Of a DNA stretch of 64,000 nucleotides, positions 26,763 through 35,230 are shown in pieces. The notes under the pieces are model-generated. The model saw nothing but the letters and a program-made list of their open reading frames with translations. It was not told the DNA's origin and did not search any database. The position numbers were made by a program, and so were the translations under genes. Each line of letters begins with the position of its first letter. Position 1 is the stretch's first letter. The DNA is from CAVWCQ01 sp963753545 (GTDB lineage Bacteria; Chloroflexota; Anaerolineae; Aggregatilineales; Aggregatilineaceae), in the NCBI GenBank assembly GCA_963753545.1, contig CAVWCQ010000001.1, positions 186,001 to 250,000 on the forward strand. Direction: 5' to 3'.

Positions 26763-27623
26763 TTATAAACGCCAGGGACGGGAGACGCTACTATCAATAG
26801 TTTTTCCCTCGTGTTGGACTTCAACAATCCTCAAAAACTTTCCTTCCTGTTGTTTGATAATTTTCACAGAAACGAACCAGAGATGGCGATCTCTGATCGT
26901 TGGACTAACATCAAACAGATCAAGCATCAATCTTGGCAGTTTGAGAGTATCGAGAGTATGAACTGGCGGTTCAGGATCATCAATCGTAGGAACACGTTGT
27001 GGAAACAAAAAGATATCTGGGGCGATGGAATTGTTCTGTTGCTTCTCCAACGGGTATTTAGGACATGGACGGAGCGATGTACCGCATAGGATGTCTTTAA
27101 AAAAAAGGACATCAACTAATTTGCCTCTTTTGACCAGTTCATTGGTTATACAATTCACGATGGAATGTGCACCATGCGCGGGTTGATTAACAATAGCGCC
27201 ATCGAGGTGACTCCACACGCCGAATTCTCTTGCCCACAATGGCCGATCAGAAATGTTAATGCTATTGCCTTCTCCCCCTTTGACCTCAAGGGCAGCAAAG
27301 TAATCAGGATTGCGTTCTATACTGACGGTAAAATCATATCGATTACTACTGCTGCTTGATTCGTAACCGGCAATGGCTGATCGTCGATAGAGTTCCTCTA
27401 AAACGCTTGCTACCAAGCCCTGACGTCCTGTAGTAGATAAAGCCGCAAATCGTCCTCGAATACTTTCAATAGCCGACCGAAAAACCAACCCGCTTTTGTA
27501 ATCAGACGGTTCAATCGAATGTTGTAAAAGAACGTCTGGATGCAAGGTATCCAGTTGTGTCAAAAGATCGATTGTTGGCCTGACTTGAGCCACAATTCTC
27601 TGGTCATGATGGCAAGGCAGCAT
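26763..27623 (-). CDS. Putative type II restriction endonuclease, PD-(D/E)XK type
   Basis: A 286-residue protein with no strong family match by eye, but a credible nuclease core: Asp97 in NRYDFTVSIER, then Glu113 and Lys115 in ALEVKGGEG. A beta strand between them (NPDYFAALEVK) fits the PD-(D/E)XK fold. FGVWSHLDGAIVNQPAHGAHSIV follows, as in proteins annotated as restriction endonucleases. The adjoining methyltransferase is the main support. Both genes are AT-rich and break an otherwise lipid-related operon, a sign of horizontal insertion. Confidence 0.7.
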   Translation of the reverse strand: MLPCHHDQRIVAQVRPTIDLLTQLDTLHPDVLLQHSIEPSDYKSGLVFRSAIESIRGRFAALSTTGRQGLVASVLEELYRRSAIAGYESSSSSNRYDFTVSIERNPDYFAALEVKGGEGNSINISDRPLWAREFGVWSHLDGAIVNQPAHGAHSIVNCITNELVKRGKLVDVLFFKDILCGTSLRPCPKYPLEKQQNNSIAPDIFLFPQRVPTIDDPEPPVHTLDTLKLPRLMLDLFDVSPTIRDRHLWFVSVKIIKQQEGKFLRIVEVQHEGKTIDSSVSRPWRL

Positions 27624-27661
27624 AGTGTAAAATACTCCTGAAACTAGTTTGGCTGTGGAAA

Positions 27662-29200
27662 CTATCCACTATACTGCTGCATAAGCACTTTTTTGTCGAT
27701 CTTGCCCGCCCCGGTCTTGGGCAGCGCGTCCACGAAAATAACCGACTTCGGGACTTTGTAACGCGCCAGGAAACCGCGCAGAAATTCAATCACGTCCTCT
27801 TCGCTCAGGCTGCGGCCCGGCTCTTTAACGACAATTGCCCGGCCTACTTCGCCCCATTTGTCATCCGGCACGCCGATCAACGCTGCTTCTTTAATGGCGG
27901 GATGGCGGTATAGGATGCTTTCGACCTCGGCGGGATAGACATTCTCACCGCCGGAAATAATCATATCTTTCAGCCGCCCGACGATGGTGATATAGCCTTC
28001 GCTGTCGCGGATAGCGAGATCGCCCGTATGCAGCCAGCCGTTGACAATCGCTTTCGCCGTCGCTTCGGGATTATTCCAGTATCCCGGCGTGACATGCGGC
28101 CCCCGGATGAGCAGTTCGCCCGGTTCGCCCGCGTCGCTGGTCGACCCATCGGACCGCACGATGTTGACATCGACGTGCATCAACGGGAAGCCAACCGCGC
28201 CCGGTTTGCGGCGGACGTCGGCTTGTGGCAGCCAGAAGGTATTCGGCCCGGCTTCCGTCAAACCATAGCCTGTTTTGAAGTCTACACCCTTCGCCCAGAA
28301 GCGCTCGAAGATGGGCATCGGGCACGGCGCGCCGCCGCTGATCACCAGTTTGAGTTTGCTGAAGTCTGCTTCAGACCAGCGAGGATGGCCCTGCATGAGA
28401 ATAAACATGGTCGGCACGCCGAAATACAGCGTAATTTGGCCCTCTTTGATCAGGTCAAAAACCTGCTCGACGTCGAACGTGCCGCACAGGAAACTTGCCC
28501 CGCCGCAGTGGATCAGCGGCAGTGTGAAGACGTTCAGGCCGCCCGTGTGGAACAGCGGCGAATTGAGTATCGCTACATCATCCTGATCGAGCCCCCAGCT
28601 CATCACGGTATTGATGCTGTTCCAGGTCATGTTCCCGTGGGAGAGGATCGCGCCTTTGGGCAGACCCGTTGTCCCGCCCGTGTAGCAGATCACCCAGGGC
28701 GAGTCCCAGTCCAGGTCGGGGCGCGGTTCGCTGAGGGTTACCGGGAAGGTGTCTCGTTCACAGAAGTCGTGATCGCCGGACTGCGCCTTGTGGTTGAGGG
28801 CGATGAGATGCTTCACGCCGGGGATCGCCGAGCGCAAACGGTTCACGGGATCGATAAATTCGTCCGAATAAACCAGCACCGCCGGGGCTGCGTCGAGGAT
28901 CAACCCTTCCAGTTCGGGGACGGTCAGCCGCCAGTTGAGATTTTGCAGCACCGCGCCAATCTTGCCGCAAGCCATCCATATATCGAGATAAGCCATGCTG
29001 TTCATGGCATAAACAGCGACCCGATCACCCCGCTGCACGCCCAAGGAGCGCAGGTAATTCGCCGTCTGGTTCGCCTGAGCATTCCATTCGGTATACGTAT
29101 AGTCTCGCCCCGTGATCGTATCGCGAATCGCTAATCGCTCCGGGGTCAGTTGGGCGCGGCGCTCCAAAAAATCAGTGATATAAAGTGATTTCTGTTCCAT
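27662..29200 (-). CDS. Acyl-CoA synthetase (AMP-forming ligase) 2
   Basis: About 512 residues with P-loop YTGGTTGLPKGA, YGLTEAGPN, GDLAIRDSEGY, hinge GRLKDMIISGGENVYP and the catalytic Lys in TGAGKIDKKVL. It is a diverged paralogue of the ligase at 22188. The ATG at 29200 follows AAAAGG by 5 bases, whereas the GTG at 29206 touches it. It lies between the FabG-type reductase and the restriction island, so before that insertion it probably continued into the alpha/beta hydrolase. Confidence 0.9.
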   Translation of the reverse strand: MEQKSLYITDFLERRAQLTPERLAIRDTITGRDYTYTEWNAQANQTANYLRSLGVQRGDRVAVYAMNSMAYLDIWMACGKIGAVLQNLNWRLTVPELEGLILDAAPAVLVYSDEFIDPVNRLRSAIPGVKHLIALNHKAQSGDHDFCERDTFPVTLSEPRPDLDWDSPWVICYTGGTTGLPKGAILSHGNMTWNSINTVMSWGLDQDDVAILNSPLFHTGGLNVFTLPLIHCGGASFLCGTFDVEQVFDLIKEGQITLYFGVPTMFILMQGHPRWSEADFSKLKLVISGGAPCPMPIFERFWAKGVDFKTGYGLTEAGPNTFWLPQADVRRKPGAVGFPLMHVDVNIVRSDGSTSDAGEPGELLIRGPHVTPGYWNNPEATAKAIVNGWLHTGDLAIRDSEGYITIVGRLKDMIISGGENVYPAEVESILYRHPAIKEAALIGVPDDKWGEVGRAIVVKEPGRSLSEEDVIEFLRGFLARYKVPKSVIFVDALPKTGAGKIDKKVLMQQYSG

Positions 29201-29252
29201 AATCACCTTTTAAAACGAGAATTTCTGTAGGGACGGGTTCACAAACAGTAGT

Positions 29253-29999
29253 CTACATCACCAAACCGCCATCAACGCTCAGAACCACGCCGTTGACATA
29301 AGACGCTTCATCCGACGCCAGGAACAGATAAGCATTGGCGATATCTTCCGGCGTTCCCAATCGCTTTACGGGAGTCTTCTCGATCAATCCCTCGATCACC
29401 TTCTCCGGCACGGTCTTGATCATATCGGTGGCGATAAAACCGGGAGCCACCGCGTTGGCTGTGATACCCTTTGGACCCAGTTCGCGCGCCCAAACGCGAG
29501 TCATGCCGATCACGCCCGCTTTGGTCGCCACATAGTTCGTCTGCCCAAAGTTGCCATAAATGCCCACGACCGACGACGTGCTGATCACCCGCCCATAACC
29601 GCGCTCGATCATGTGCGGCGCGACAGCCTGCGTGCAGTTAAAGACGCCTTTTAGATTAACGTTCACGACGAGGTCGAAATCTTCCTCAGCCATCTTGATC
29701 AGGCGGGCGTCCCGCGTCACCCCGGCATTGTTGCACAGGATATCGATCTGCCCGTAGGCGTCCAATACCTTCTTGACGACAGCGTTTACCTCGTCGCGTT
29801 TGGTGACATTGCACACCGCCGCCATCGCCTCGCAGCCCATCGCTTTGATCTCGTCCACGACAGCCTGTGCGCTGCTCTCGACCATGTCGATCACAACGAC
29901 TTTGGCCCCTTCGGTTGCAAAGCGCAGCGCAATCGCGCGCCCAATGCCCTGTCCGCCGCCTGTCACCAGAGCTACCCGTCCTGCCAATCTTTCGCCCAT
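29253..29999 (-). CDS. SDR reductase, FabG / acetoacetyl-CoA reductase type
   Basis: A 248-residue short-chain dehydrogenase. Cofactor motif TGGGQGIG (residues 14-21), structural NNAG, catalytic Ser in STSSVVG, and YxxxK in YVATK. The C-terminal half (APGFIATDMIKTVPEKV, then PEDIANAYLFLASDEASYVNG) is of the FabG/PhaB type, which reduces 3-ketoacyl thioesters with NADPH. Next to a PHA synthase it would supply (R)-3-hydroxyacyl-CoA. The ribosome binding site is TAGGAGAAA. Confidence 0.9.
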   Translation of the reverse strand: MGERLAGRVALVTGGGQGIGRAIALRFATEGAKVVVIDMVESSAQAVVDEIKAMGCEAMAAVCNVTKRDEVNAVVKKVLDAYGQIDILCNNAGVTRDARLIKMAEEDFDLVVNVNLKGVFNCTQAVAPHMIERGYGRVISTSSVVGIYGNFGQTNYVATKAGVIGMTRVWARELGPKGITANAVAPGFIATDMIKTVPEKVIEGLIEKTPVKRLGTPEDIANAYLFLASDEASYVNGVVLSVDGGLVM

Positions 30000-30017
30000 G
30001 TTTTTCTCCTAAAAAAT

Positions 30018-31049
30018 CTACTTCGCGCTGCCCCATCTAAACGCAGTCGCGCTCCAGGTATAGCCTGTGCCTGCACCAGCCAGCACGATCAGATCGCCGT
30101 CTTTGATCTTGCCCTGGGCCAGCCCGAGTTCGAGTGCCAGCACCTGATCGACACTTTGGATGTGCCCATAATCTTCCAGGTAGACGGACTGCTCGGCGGT
30201 CAGGCCGACGGCGTGCAGAATTTCCTCGTAAAAAGACCGCTTCATGTGGGTAATGCCCAGGAAGCGCAAATCGTCTGGATTTTCGCCGCTGTGCCGGATT
30301 GCTTCGGTGATCACCTCGACAAAGCGGATCAGCGACACCTGCCCCAACCGCTCCGCCATATAATCCGCGTTCTGGACATCCAGCCGCCCATGCAGCGATC
30401 CCATCTCGACGGGCAGCAGCGCCACGCCTTCCGTTGCCGGAGTCATGACCACCGTATCAGCTAAACTGCCGTCCGTCTTGACAGCGGATTCCAATACTTC
30501 ATTCTGCGTTTGTTCGCGCCGAAAAACCATCGCCCCGCCGCCTGCCCCAAAATTGAACATGAAGCGCGTGCGCATATTGCCAAAGTCGATCAGATCGTTT
30601 TCGCGGCTGGCGCTGACGAGCAGCACATGTTGCAGCCGTTCATCGACCCGCATCATATCGCGCACGGCCTTGTAGGTGATCGGAGCGCCTGCACACAGGG
30701 CATAGGTTTCAAAGGCATAGGCATTGACTGCGCCGAGCATATGTTGAATTTTCGAGGCGGCTGACCAGACGATGTGGTCCTTGTATTCGCTGCCGTGATA
30801 GACCACGAGGTCAATATCTTTGGGATCGAGTGCGGCCTGTTCCAGCGCTTTCTGGCCTGATCTGGCAGCCATCGCCGTGATCGTGTCTTCTGGCCCGGCG
30901 ATATGCACCTGATGAATGCCCATTTTGTCCAGCACGACAAATTCGGGCAGCCCGGTTTGAGCGGCGATTTCCTGTCCGGTGAGCACCGCCGAGGGGATAT
31001 AAACACCTGTGCCAGCGATGCCAATAGAGGGGAGGTTTGGTAGCGTCAT
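30018..31049 (-). CDS. KAS III-like thiolase-fold enzyme 2
   Basis: A 343-residue FabH-family protein, intact. Cys119 in FETYALCAGAP is the expected nucleophile, and a His is kept in ITHMKRSFYEEI. The glycine-Asn motif is replaced by YGHIQSVDQ. Relationship to KAS III 1 is distant. With a nearby reductase and PHA synthase it may make 3-ketoacyl-CoA from two acyl-CoA units, or transfer acyl groups. A thiolase of the PhaA type is absent from the cluster, so this enzyme could fill that role (inference). Confidence 0.82.
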   Translation of the reverse strand: MTLPNLPSIGIAGTGVYIPSAVLTGQEIAAQTGLPEFVVLDKMGIHQVHIAGPEDTITAMAARSGQKALEQAALDPKDIDLVVYHGSEYKDHIVWSAASKIQHMLGAVNAYAFETYALCAGAPITYKAVRDMMRVDERLQHVLLVSASRENDLIDFGNMRTRFMFNFGAGGGAMVFRREQTQNEVLESAVKTDGSLADTVVMTPATEGVALLPVEMGSLHGRLDVQNADYMAERLGQVSLIRFVEVITEAIRHSGENPDDLRFLGITHMKRSFYEEILHAVGLTAEQSVYLEDYGHIQSVDQVLALELGLAQGKIKDGDLIVLAGAGTGYTWSATAFRWGSAK

Positions 31050-31112
31050 AGGGTCCCATTTTTTAAATAGCTCTATTTAGGCAGAGCGTACAATGGGCGA
31101 GTTACGCGCCAG

Positions 31113-32198
31113 TTACGATGATCGGGCGTTCTCCGAACGGGCAACTAACCATTCGCCCAGATGAGGCCACAGATTTTGGCGCGCGCTGGAGCCGATCACC
31201 ATGCCGATATGCCCGCTTTCCAGCACGATCAGGTCTTTGTCCGCACTGCTGATCAGGTCGTGCAGCACGGCAACGGACTGCCAGGGGGCGATATGATCGC
31301 GGCGGGCGGCAATCGTCATGGTGGGAGCCGTGATCTGGCTCAGGTCGATTCGTTTGCCACCGACGGTAAACGCGCCGCACAGCAGGAGATTGGATTGGTA
31401 GAGGTCTTTAATATATTTGCGGAAGGCTTCGCCGGGGAACGGCGTTGGGTCGTTTGTCCACAACTGCATTGCCGCGAATCCGCTCATAAAGGCGGGATCG
31501 TCGTGCCGCTCCCAGTAATTCAGCGCCTGGATCAGTTCGTTGGTAGGATGGACCAACTTGAAGGTGATGTTGAGCAGTTCGGCGGGGATATTGCCCAGCG
31601 AATCCACCAGCAGATCGACGTCGAACCAGTCGGGACGCGTCCACACACTGTAAATGCCGTCGTCATGATAGTTGATGGGTCCGGCGAGGTTGATCAGGTT
31701 GCTCACTTCCTGCGGGTAGAGGACGGTGTAAGCCGCTGACATCATGCCGCCCATGCAGTAACCCAGCAGCGAGATCGCCTCCTGCCCTGTGGCGTGCCGG
31801 ATATAGTGCACGCAGCGCCGCAGCAGTCCCGTAATGTATTCGTCAAAAGGGCGGAAGCGGTCTACCAGGGTAGCCTTGCCCCAGTCGAGCATATAGACAT
31901 CGATCCCACGATCCAGCAGATAACGCACGAGACTGCGTTCCGGCGTGAGGTCCATAATATAGTAGTGGTTGATCAGCGAGGGCACGCACAGGACGGGAAT
32001 CCGCATGGGAGCCGGAACCTGCGGACGATAGTGCATCAGCCGCAGCCGTCCTTCCCGGTAGACGACCTCGGCGGGAGTTTGCCCGACCAGCGCGCGGCCT
32101 TGCTCCAGAATGGCTGTCTGCGCGTTGCTATAGTTTTGCCAGACGCGCCCCATGCCGCTCTGCCACAGGTTTACCCACTGTTGGAGCAGTTCATTCAT
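31113..32198 (-). CDS. phaC: Class III poly(3-hydroxyalkanoate) synthase catalytic subunit
   Basis: A 361-residue PHA synthase that polymerises (R)-3-hydroxyacyl-CoA. Catalytic triad: Cys148 in the lipase-like box GYCMGG, Asp301 in AARRDHIAPW and His330 in ESGHIGM. Positions match the class III enzyme of Allochromatium within one residue, and the length is typical of class III. The start is the ATG at 32198, overlapping the preceding gene by 8 bases; upstream in-frame codons lie inside that gene. Two small coiled-coil proteins directly upstream are likely its partner. Confidence 0.93.
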   Translation of the reverse strand: MNELLQQWVNLWQSGMGRVWQNYSNAQTAILEQGRALVGQTPAEVVYREGRLRLMHYRPQVPAPMRIPVLCVPSLINHYYIMDLTPERSLVRYLLDRGIDVYMLDWGKATLVDRFRPFDEYITGLLRRCVHYIRHATGQEAISLLGYCMGGMMSAAYTVLYPQEVSNLINLAGPINYHDDGIYSVWTRPDWFDVDLLVDSLGNIPAELLNITFKLVHPTNELIQALNYWERHDDPAFMSGFAAMQLWTNDPTPFPGEAFRKYIKDLYQSNLLLCGAFTVGGKRIDLSQITAPTMTIAARRDHIAPWQSVAVLHDLISSADKDLIVLESGHIGMVIGSSARQNLWPHLGEWLVARSENARSS

Positions 32199-32505
32199 CG
32201 TCCAGGGCGGCCTCCAACCGTTCGAGACGCGCCGCGAGGCTGTCCAACTGTTTTTCCAGCCGTTCCAAGAGGTAAAGCTGGCGAGCAATTTCCTGCTCCT
32301 GGGCGGCAGCGGTCAGCATAGCCGACTGCATCGACACATTCGCCCGGCGGTGGGCCAGCAGCAACTCGTTCATCTGGTGGCTGACTCGCTGCAAAAAGTC
32401 GGGCGAACGGGTGACAGAATCCCAGTAGGTAGCGATTTCATGCTCCCAGGCTTCCAGACCAGCCCGCAGCCCACCATCCATACCGGGCCCCAATGGTTCA
32501 CTCAT
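32191..32505 (-). CDS. Small coiled-coil protein, probable PHA synthase partner
   Basis: A 104-residue, entirely helical-looking protein. SPDFLQRVSHQMNELLLAHR in the middle recalls the helical segment of PhaE/PhaR partners, and the C-terminus is a heptad coiled coil (LERLEKQLDSLAARLERLEA). Start ATG at 32505 overlaps the previous stop by 8 bases, and its own stop overlaps phaC by 8 bases: strong translational coupling. Function inferred from position and shape. Confidence 0.7.
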   Translation of the reverse strand: MSEPLGPGMDGGLRAGLEAWEHEIATYWDSVTRSPDFLQRVSHQMNELLLAHRRANVSMQSAMLTAAAQEQEIARQLYLLERLEKQLDSLAARLERLEAALDDE

Positions 32506-32974
32506 GGCGCAATCTCGTTTCCAGATCATCTACCTTCGATGAGAGCGCTTCGACCTGCGCCGCTAACCGTTCGATGACGGCGAGCACCTGGTTTTGCTGC
32601 GACTGCCCGCCCTGCTGGTTGGTCAGGCTGGTTGCCAGGCTTTCAGCAAATGATTCGCCCATCCGCCGCCCCTGTTCGAGCATCACTTCCATCGATTGCA
32701 GCATAATATCGGTGTAGCGCGGAGCCATTTCCCCCCACAGGCGGGCTGTCTCGGCAAACATATTTTCCGGCGCGGCTTTTTCGTCCCCTGAGAACGCCTG
32801 CCGGATCGCGTCGTCAACATGCGCCTGCATAAATTGCAGCGCGTCGCTAAACCGCGCGAAGTCTTCATTGTCGTCGCTCTGCACATGCTTGATCACGCCG
32901 CGCCAGCGTGCAGGCTGACCATTGCTTTCTTCGCGGATAAACCGCAGCACGAATGAAACAACTTCCTGGTTCAT
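32498..32974 (-). CDS. PhaE/phasin-like helical protein
   Basis: A 158-residue predicted helical protein. The central part (AETARLWGEMAPRYTDIMLQ) suggests an amphipathic, granule- or synthase-binding helix, and the tail is a coiled coil (VIERLAAQVEALSSKVDDLE). It is the first gene of the PHA set, 58 bases below the BTAD regulator. Together with the 104-residue neighbour it may stand in for the single larger PhaE subunit normal for class III synthases. Sequence similarity is too weak for a firm name. Confidence 0.65.
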   Translation of the reverse strand: MNQEVVSFVLRFIREESNGQPARWRGVIKHVQSDDNEDFARFSDALQFMQAHVDDAIRQAFSGDEKAAPENMFAETARLWGEMAPRYTDIMLQSMEVMLEQGRRMGESFAESLATSLTNQQGGQSQQNQVLAVIERLAAQVEALSSKVDDLETRLRHE

Positions 32975-33032
32975 CCCAAAAAACTCCCGTTCCAGTTTCC
33001 AATTAATGTACAGCGCTCCGGTTGCAGCCGGG

Positions 33033-33833
33033 TTACGGCAGTGAGATATCCTCCCCCCGCGAGATTCGGTTAAACAAATTTGTGGTTTCCGCCATCGGCT
33101 CTAATTCGAGACCGTCGCGCAATGCTTTTTGGCACTGCTCATAGACGCGCAGAGCCAGTGGGCGATTGCCGCGTTTGGCATGACCGATCATCATCAGCCG
33201 GTAGGCTTCTTCCCAGTAGCGATCCAGGGTCAGCACCGACTGGCAGAGGTGAATGGATTCCTGGTAGCCGTCCCGGCGCAGCAGCAGCGCGGCCAGCCGC
33301 ATTGCGCCGGACAGGTAAAGTGTTTGCAGGCGTTCCCGTTCCAGGCTCGCCCAATCCTCATAGAGCGCGTCGGGCAGATAATCCCCCGCGTACAGATCAA
33401 TCGCCTCACGGTAGGCGTCAATCGCCGCGTCAAGATTTTCGCCTTCCATCCGTGACGCCCGTTTTAGCCCGCGCCGGAAGTCTGCCGCGTCCACCTGGAT
33501 GCCCGCCTCCGGGTCTAGCCCGTAAGCCAGCCCATGCCGTACGACGAACGATGATAACGAGCGAGAGGAACGATTCGGTTCCAGAGCGTCGTTCAGCGCA
33601 TTTAGCGCCACTTTAAAATCCCGGTCTGCCCGATCATCGTCCAAAGCAGGCCATAGTTCGGCCACAATCCGTTCTTTGGGCAGCATCAGAAAGCTGTCAT
33701 TGAGCATCAGGGTAATCAAAAACTGGAACAGGCGCTGCGCCTTTTCCCGCTTCCAGATCACGTTCGGCAGCAGATCGCCGTTCAGCCACACGCGGAACAT
33801 CCCTAAAGTTTGAACGCGCAGTGAGGCGCTCAT
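33033..33833 (-). CDS. BTAD-domain transcriptional regulator (SARP-like)
   Basis: A 266-residue regulator. The N-terminal winged helix of the OmpR/SARP type starts LRVQTLGMFRVWLNGDLLP and includes WKREKAQRLFQFL. Residues about 120-260 form the bacterial transcriptional activation domain, helical repeats with IDLYAGDYLPDALYEDWASLERERL. No NB-ARC domain is attached. It heads the long minus-strand lipid/importer series and is the natural candidate activator of it. It is divergent from the propeller gene at 33993. Confidence 0.88.
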   Translation of the reverse strand: MSASLRVQTLGMFRVWLNGDLLPNVIWKREKAQRLFQFLITLMLNDSFLMLPKERIVAELWPALDDDRADRDFKVALNALNDALEPNRSSRSLSSFVVRHGLAYGLDPEAGIQVDAADFRRGLKRASRMEGENLDAAIDAYREAIDLYAGDYLPDALYEDWASLERERLQTLYLSGAMRLAALLLRRDGYQESIHLCQSVLTLDRYWEEAYRLMMIGHAKRGNRPLALRVYEQCQKALRDGLELEPMAETTNLFNRISRGEDISLP

Positions 33834-33992
33834 ACCTGCGTCCCCAAATCATGGTGAAAAGTTTCATCGGCGTTAATCATAGCACGGTCGGGCAGAATAA
33901 ACTGGTCATTACAAAGATTAACGCATGATTTGCATTTTATCCTTTTTTAACTAAAGTAGAGAAGAGATACGGGGTTTAGAAAGGATACAATC

Positions 33993-34974
33993 ATGAAAAA
34001 ATTTCGCTGGATTCTTTTAGCAGTCTTGCTTGTGATCGTCGTAGCCGGCGTTACAGCAGGCATCTGGATTTATAACCGCCTTCATAGCGATGTAATCGAC
34101 CTCGACAAAGTGGATGGTGATATCGCCTTTATCTCGGATCGGGACGGCAGTTGGGATGTCTTTATTTTGCAGGCCGATGGTACGCTGCGCAATCTGACCC
34201 AAAACGCCGATGACACGGCCTGGGACGATGACTATCTGGCATATATCCCGTTCAAGGGCGATATGGTCTATTTTTATACCAACCGGACCAAAGCGTTTAC
34301 CCCTGCCCGCGTCAATGTCGATGGGACCGGGCTGGAAACGATGAGTTGGACGTCCATGATGATGAAGTTGATATCGAGCAAACACCTCGAATTCAGATCC
34401 CTCCTGGTCGCCCGATGGTACGCAGATTGCCTGGACAAAAACCTCCCTGTCAGGGGATATTTGCCTGGCTCCCACCACCGATACCAATAACTTTACCTGT
34501 ATTACCAAGAGCCAGGGAAACAATCAGGAACCGGGCTGGTCACCAGATGGGTCGCAGTTGGTCTTTGTCTCTGACCGCGGTGACAAGCAGGATGTCTATG
34601 TCGCGACTATCGCGTCAGGGGATCAAACGCGGCTGACCAACGACGAAGGCTGGGCCTATAAGGCGGTCTGGTCACTCGACGGCAGCCAGATTCTGTTTAT
34701 CTGGAATCTGGACGATGATTCCCTGACCAATGGCTGGTTCGATTACCACGTGGTCAAAGCCGATGGCAGCGATCTGCACCGTTTGGCGGAGGGCGAAATC
34801 TTCAAGGGCGATCCCCGCTATTCACCGTCTGGCAAGCAGGTGATCTACATGTCGAATGAGAGCGGGCATTGGCAGCTTTATGTGATGGATGCCGGTGGCT
34901 CCAACGTGCGCCAGTTGACGGAAGGCAACTCGAATAACCTGTTCCCCGTTTGGGTTCCCAAGCCCGCCGAATAG
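33993..34974 (+). CDS. Membrane-anchored TolB-like beta-propeller protein, two frameshifts
   Basis: An N-terminal signal anchor (KKFRWILLAVLLVIVVAGV) precedes PD40-type propeller repeats: IAFISDRDGSWDVFI, then SWSPDGTQIAW, WSPDGSQLVFVSDRGDKQDVYV, WSLDGSQILFIW and YSPSGKQVIYMSNESG. The reading frame changes near 34340 (to ELDVHDDEVDIEQ) and again near 34380 (to NTSNSDPSWSPDG), then stays open to 34974. Both shifts are needed to keep propeller sequence, so two lost or miscalled bases 40 positions apart are likely. AAAGGA precedes the ATG. Role unknown; such proteins often act as envelope sensors. Confidence 0.75.
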
Positions 34975-35033
34975 GTGATTATCTCGAATTTTGCGCGGAT
35001 GGTTCCTTGTTTTTTACCCTTTTAATCGTTTCT

Positions 35034-35109
35034 CCCTTCCCCCTGCGATTTGCGCGTGGGGGAAGGGTGGCTGAGCGCCGCTAGCGTGCACACGCTAAGC
35101 CGCGCTCAG
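35034..35109. repeat. Two adjacent palindromes, one probably nested in a dispersed repeat
   Basis: First palindrome: CCCTTCCCCC at 35034-35043 with GGGGGAAGGG at 35058-35067. Second: CTGAGCGC at 35071-35078 and CTAGCGTG at 35081-35088, answered by CACGCTAAG at 35091-35099 and GCGCTCAG at 35102-35109. GGGATGAGGGG after the second palindrome looks like the continuation of the first element, as if the second had inserted into it. Confidence 0.55.
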
Positions 35110-35173
35110 GCGGGATGAGGGGTCGCCCCTGTGCTATCCATCACCCCTCGCATAGCCGAAGATCAAATTGTGC

Positions 35174-35201
35174 TTGACACAGTGCCCCTATACGGGATAC
35201 T
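35174..35201 (+). promoter_or_regulatory. Promoter of the glycoside phosphorylase operon
   Basis: A consensus TTGACA at 35174-35179 and GATACT at 35196-35201, with a 16-base spacer. Transcription would start near 35208, directly in front of the operator. Confidence 0.6.
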
Positions 35202-35216
35202 CTAATAATAGAATAA

Positions 35217-35230
35217 TGGGAGCGCTCCCA
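35217..35230. promoter_or_regulatory. CebR-type LacI-family operator
   Basis: Perfect 14-base palindrome TGGGAGCGCTCCCA, extended by one more A/T pair on each side. It equals the known binding site of the cellobiose repressor CebR of Streptomyces. It lies just downstream of the promoter, the classic place for repression, and upstream of a GH94-type phosphorylase. The cognate LacI-family gene is not in this window. Confidence 0.8.

Noticed and set aside
28028..29134. Long plus-strand reading frame (368 codons)
   Set aside because: Antisense to acyl-CoA ligase 2, whose motifs are complete; no domain in the antisense frame.
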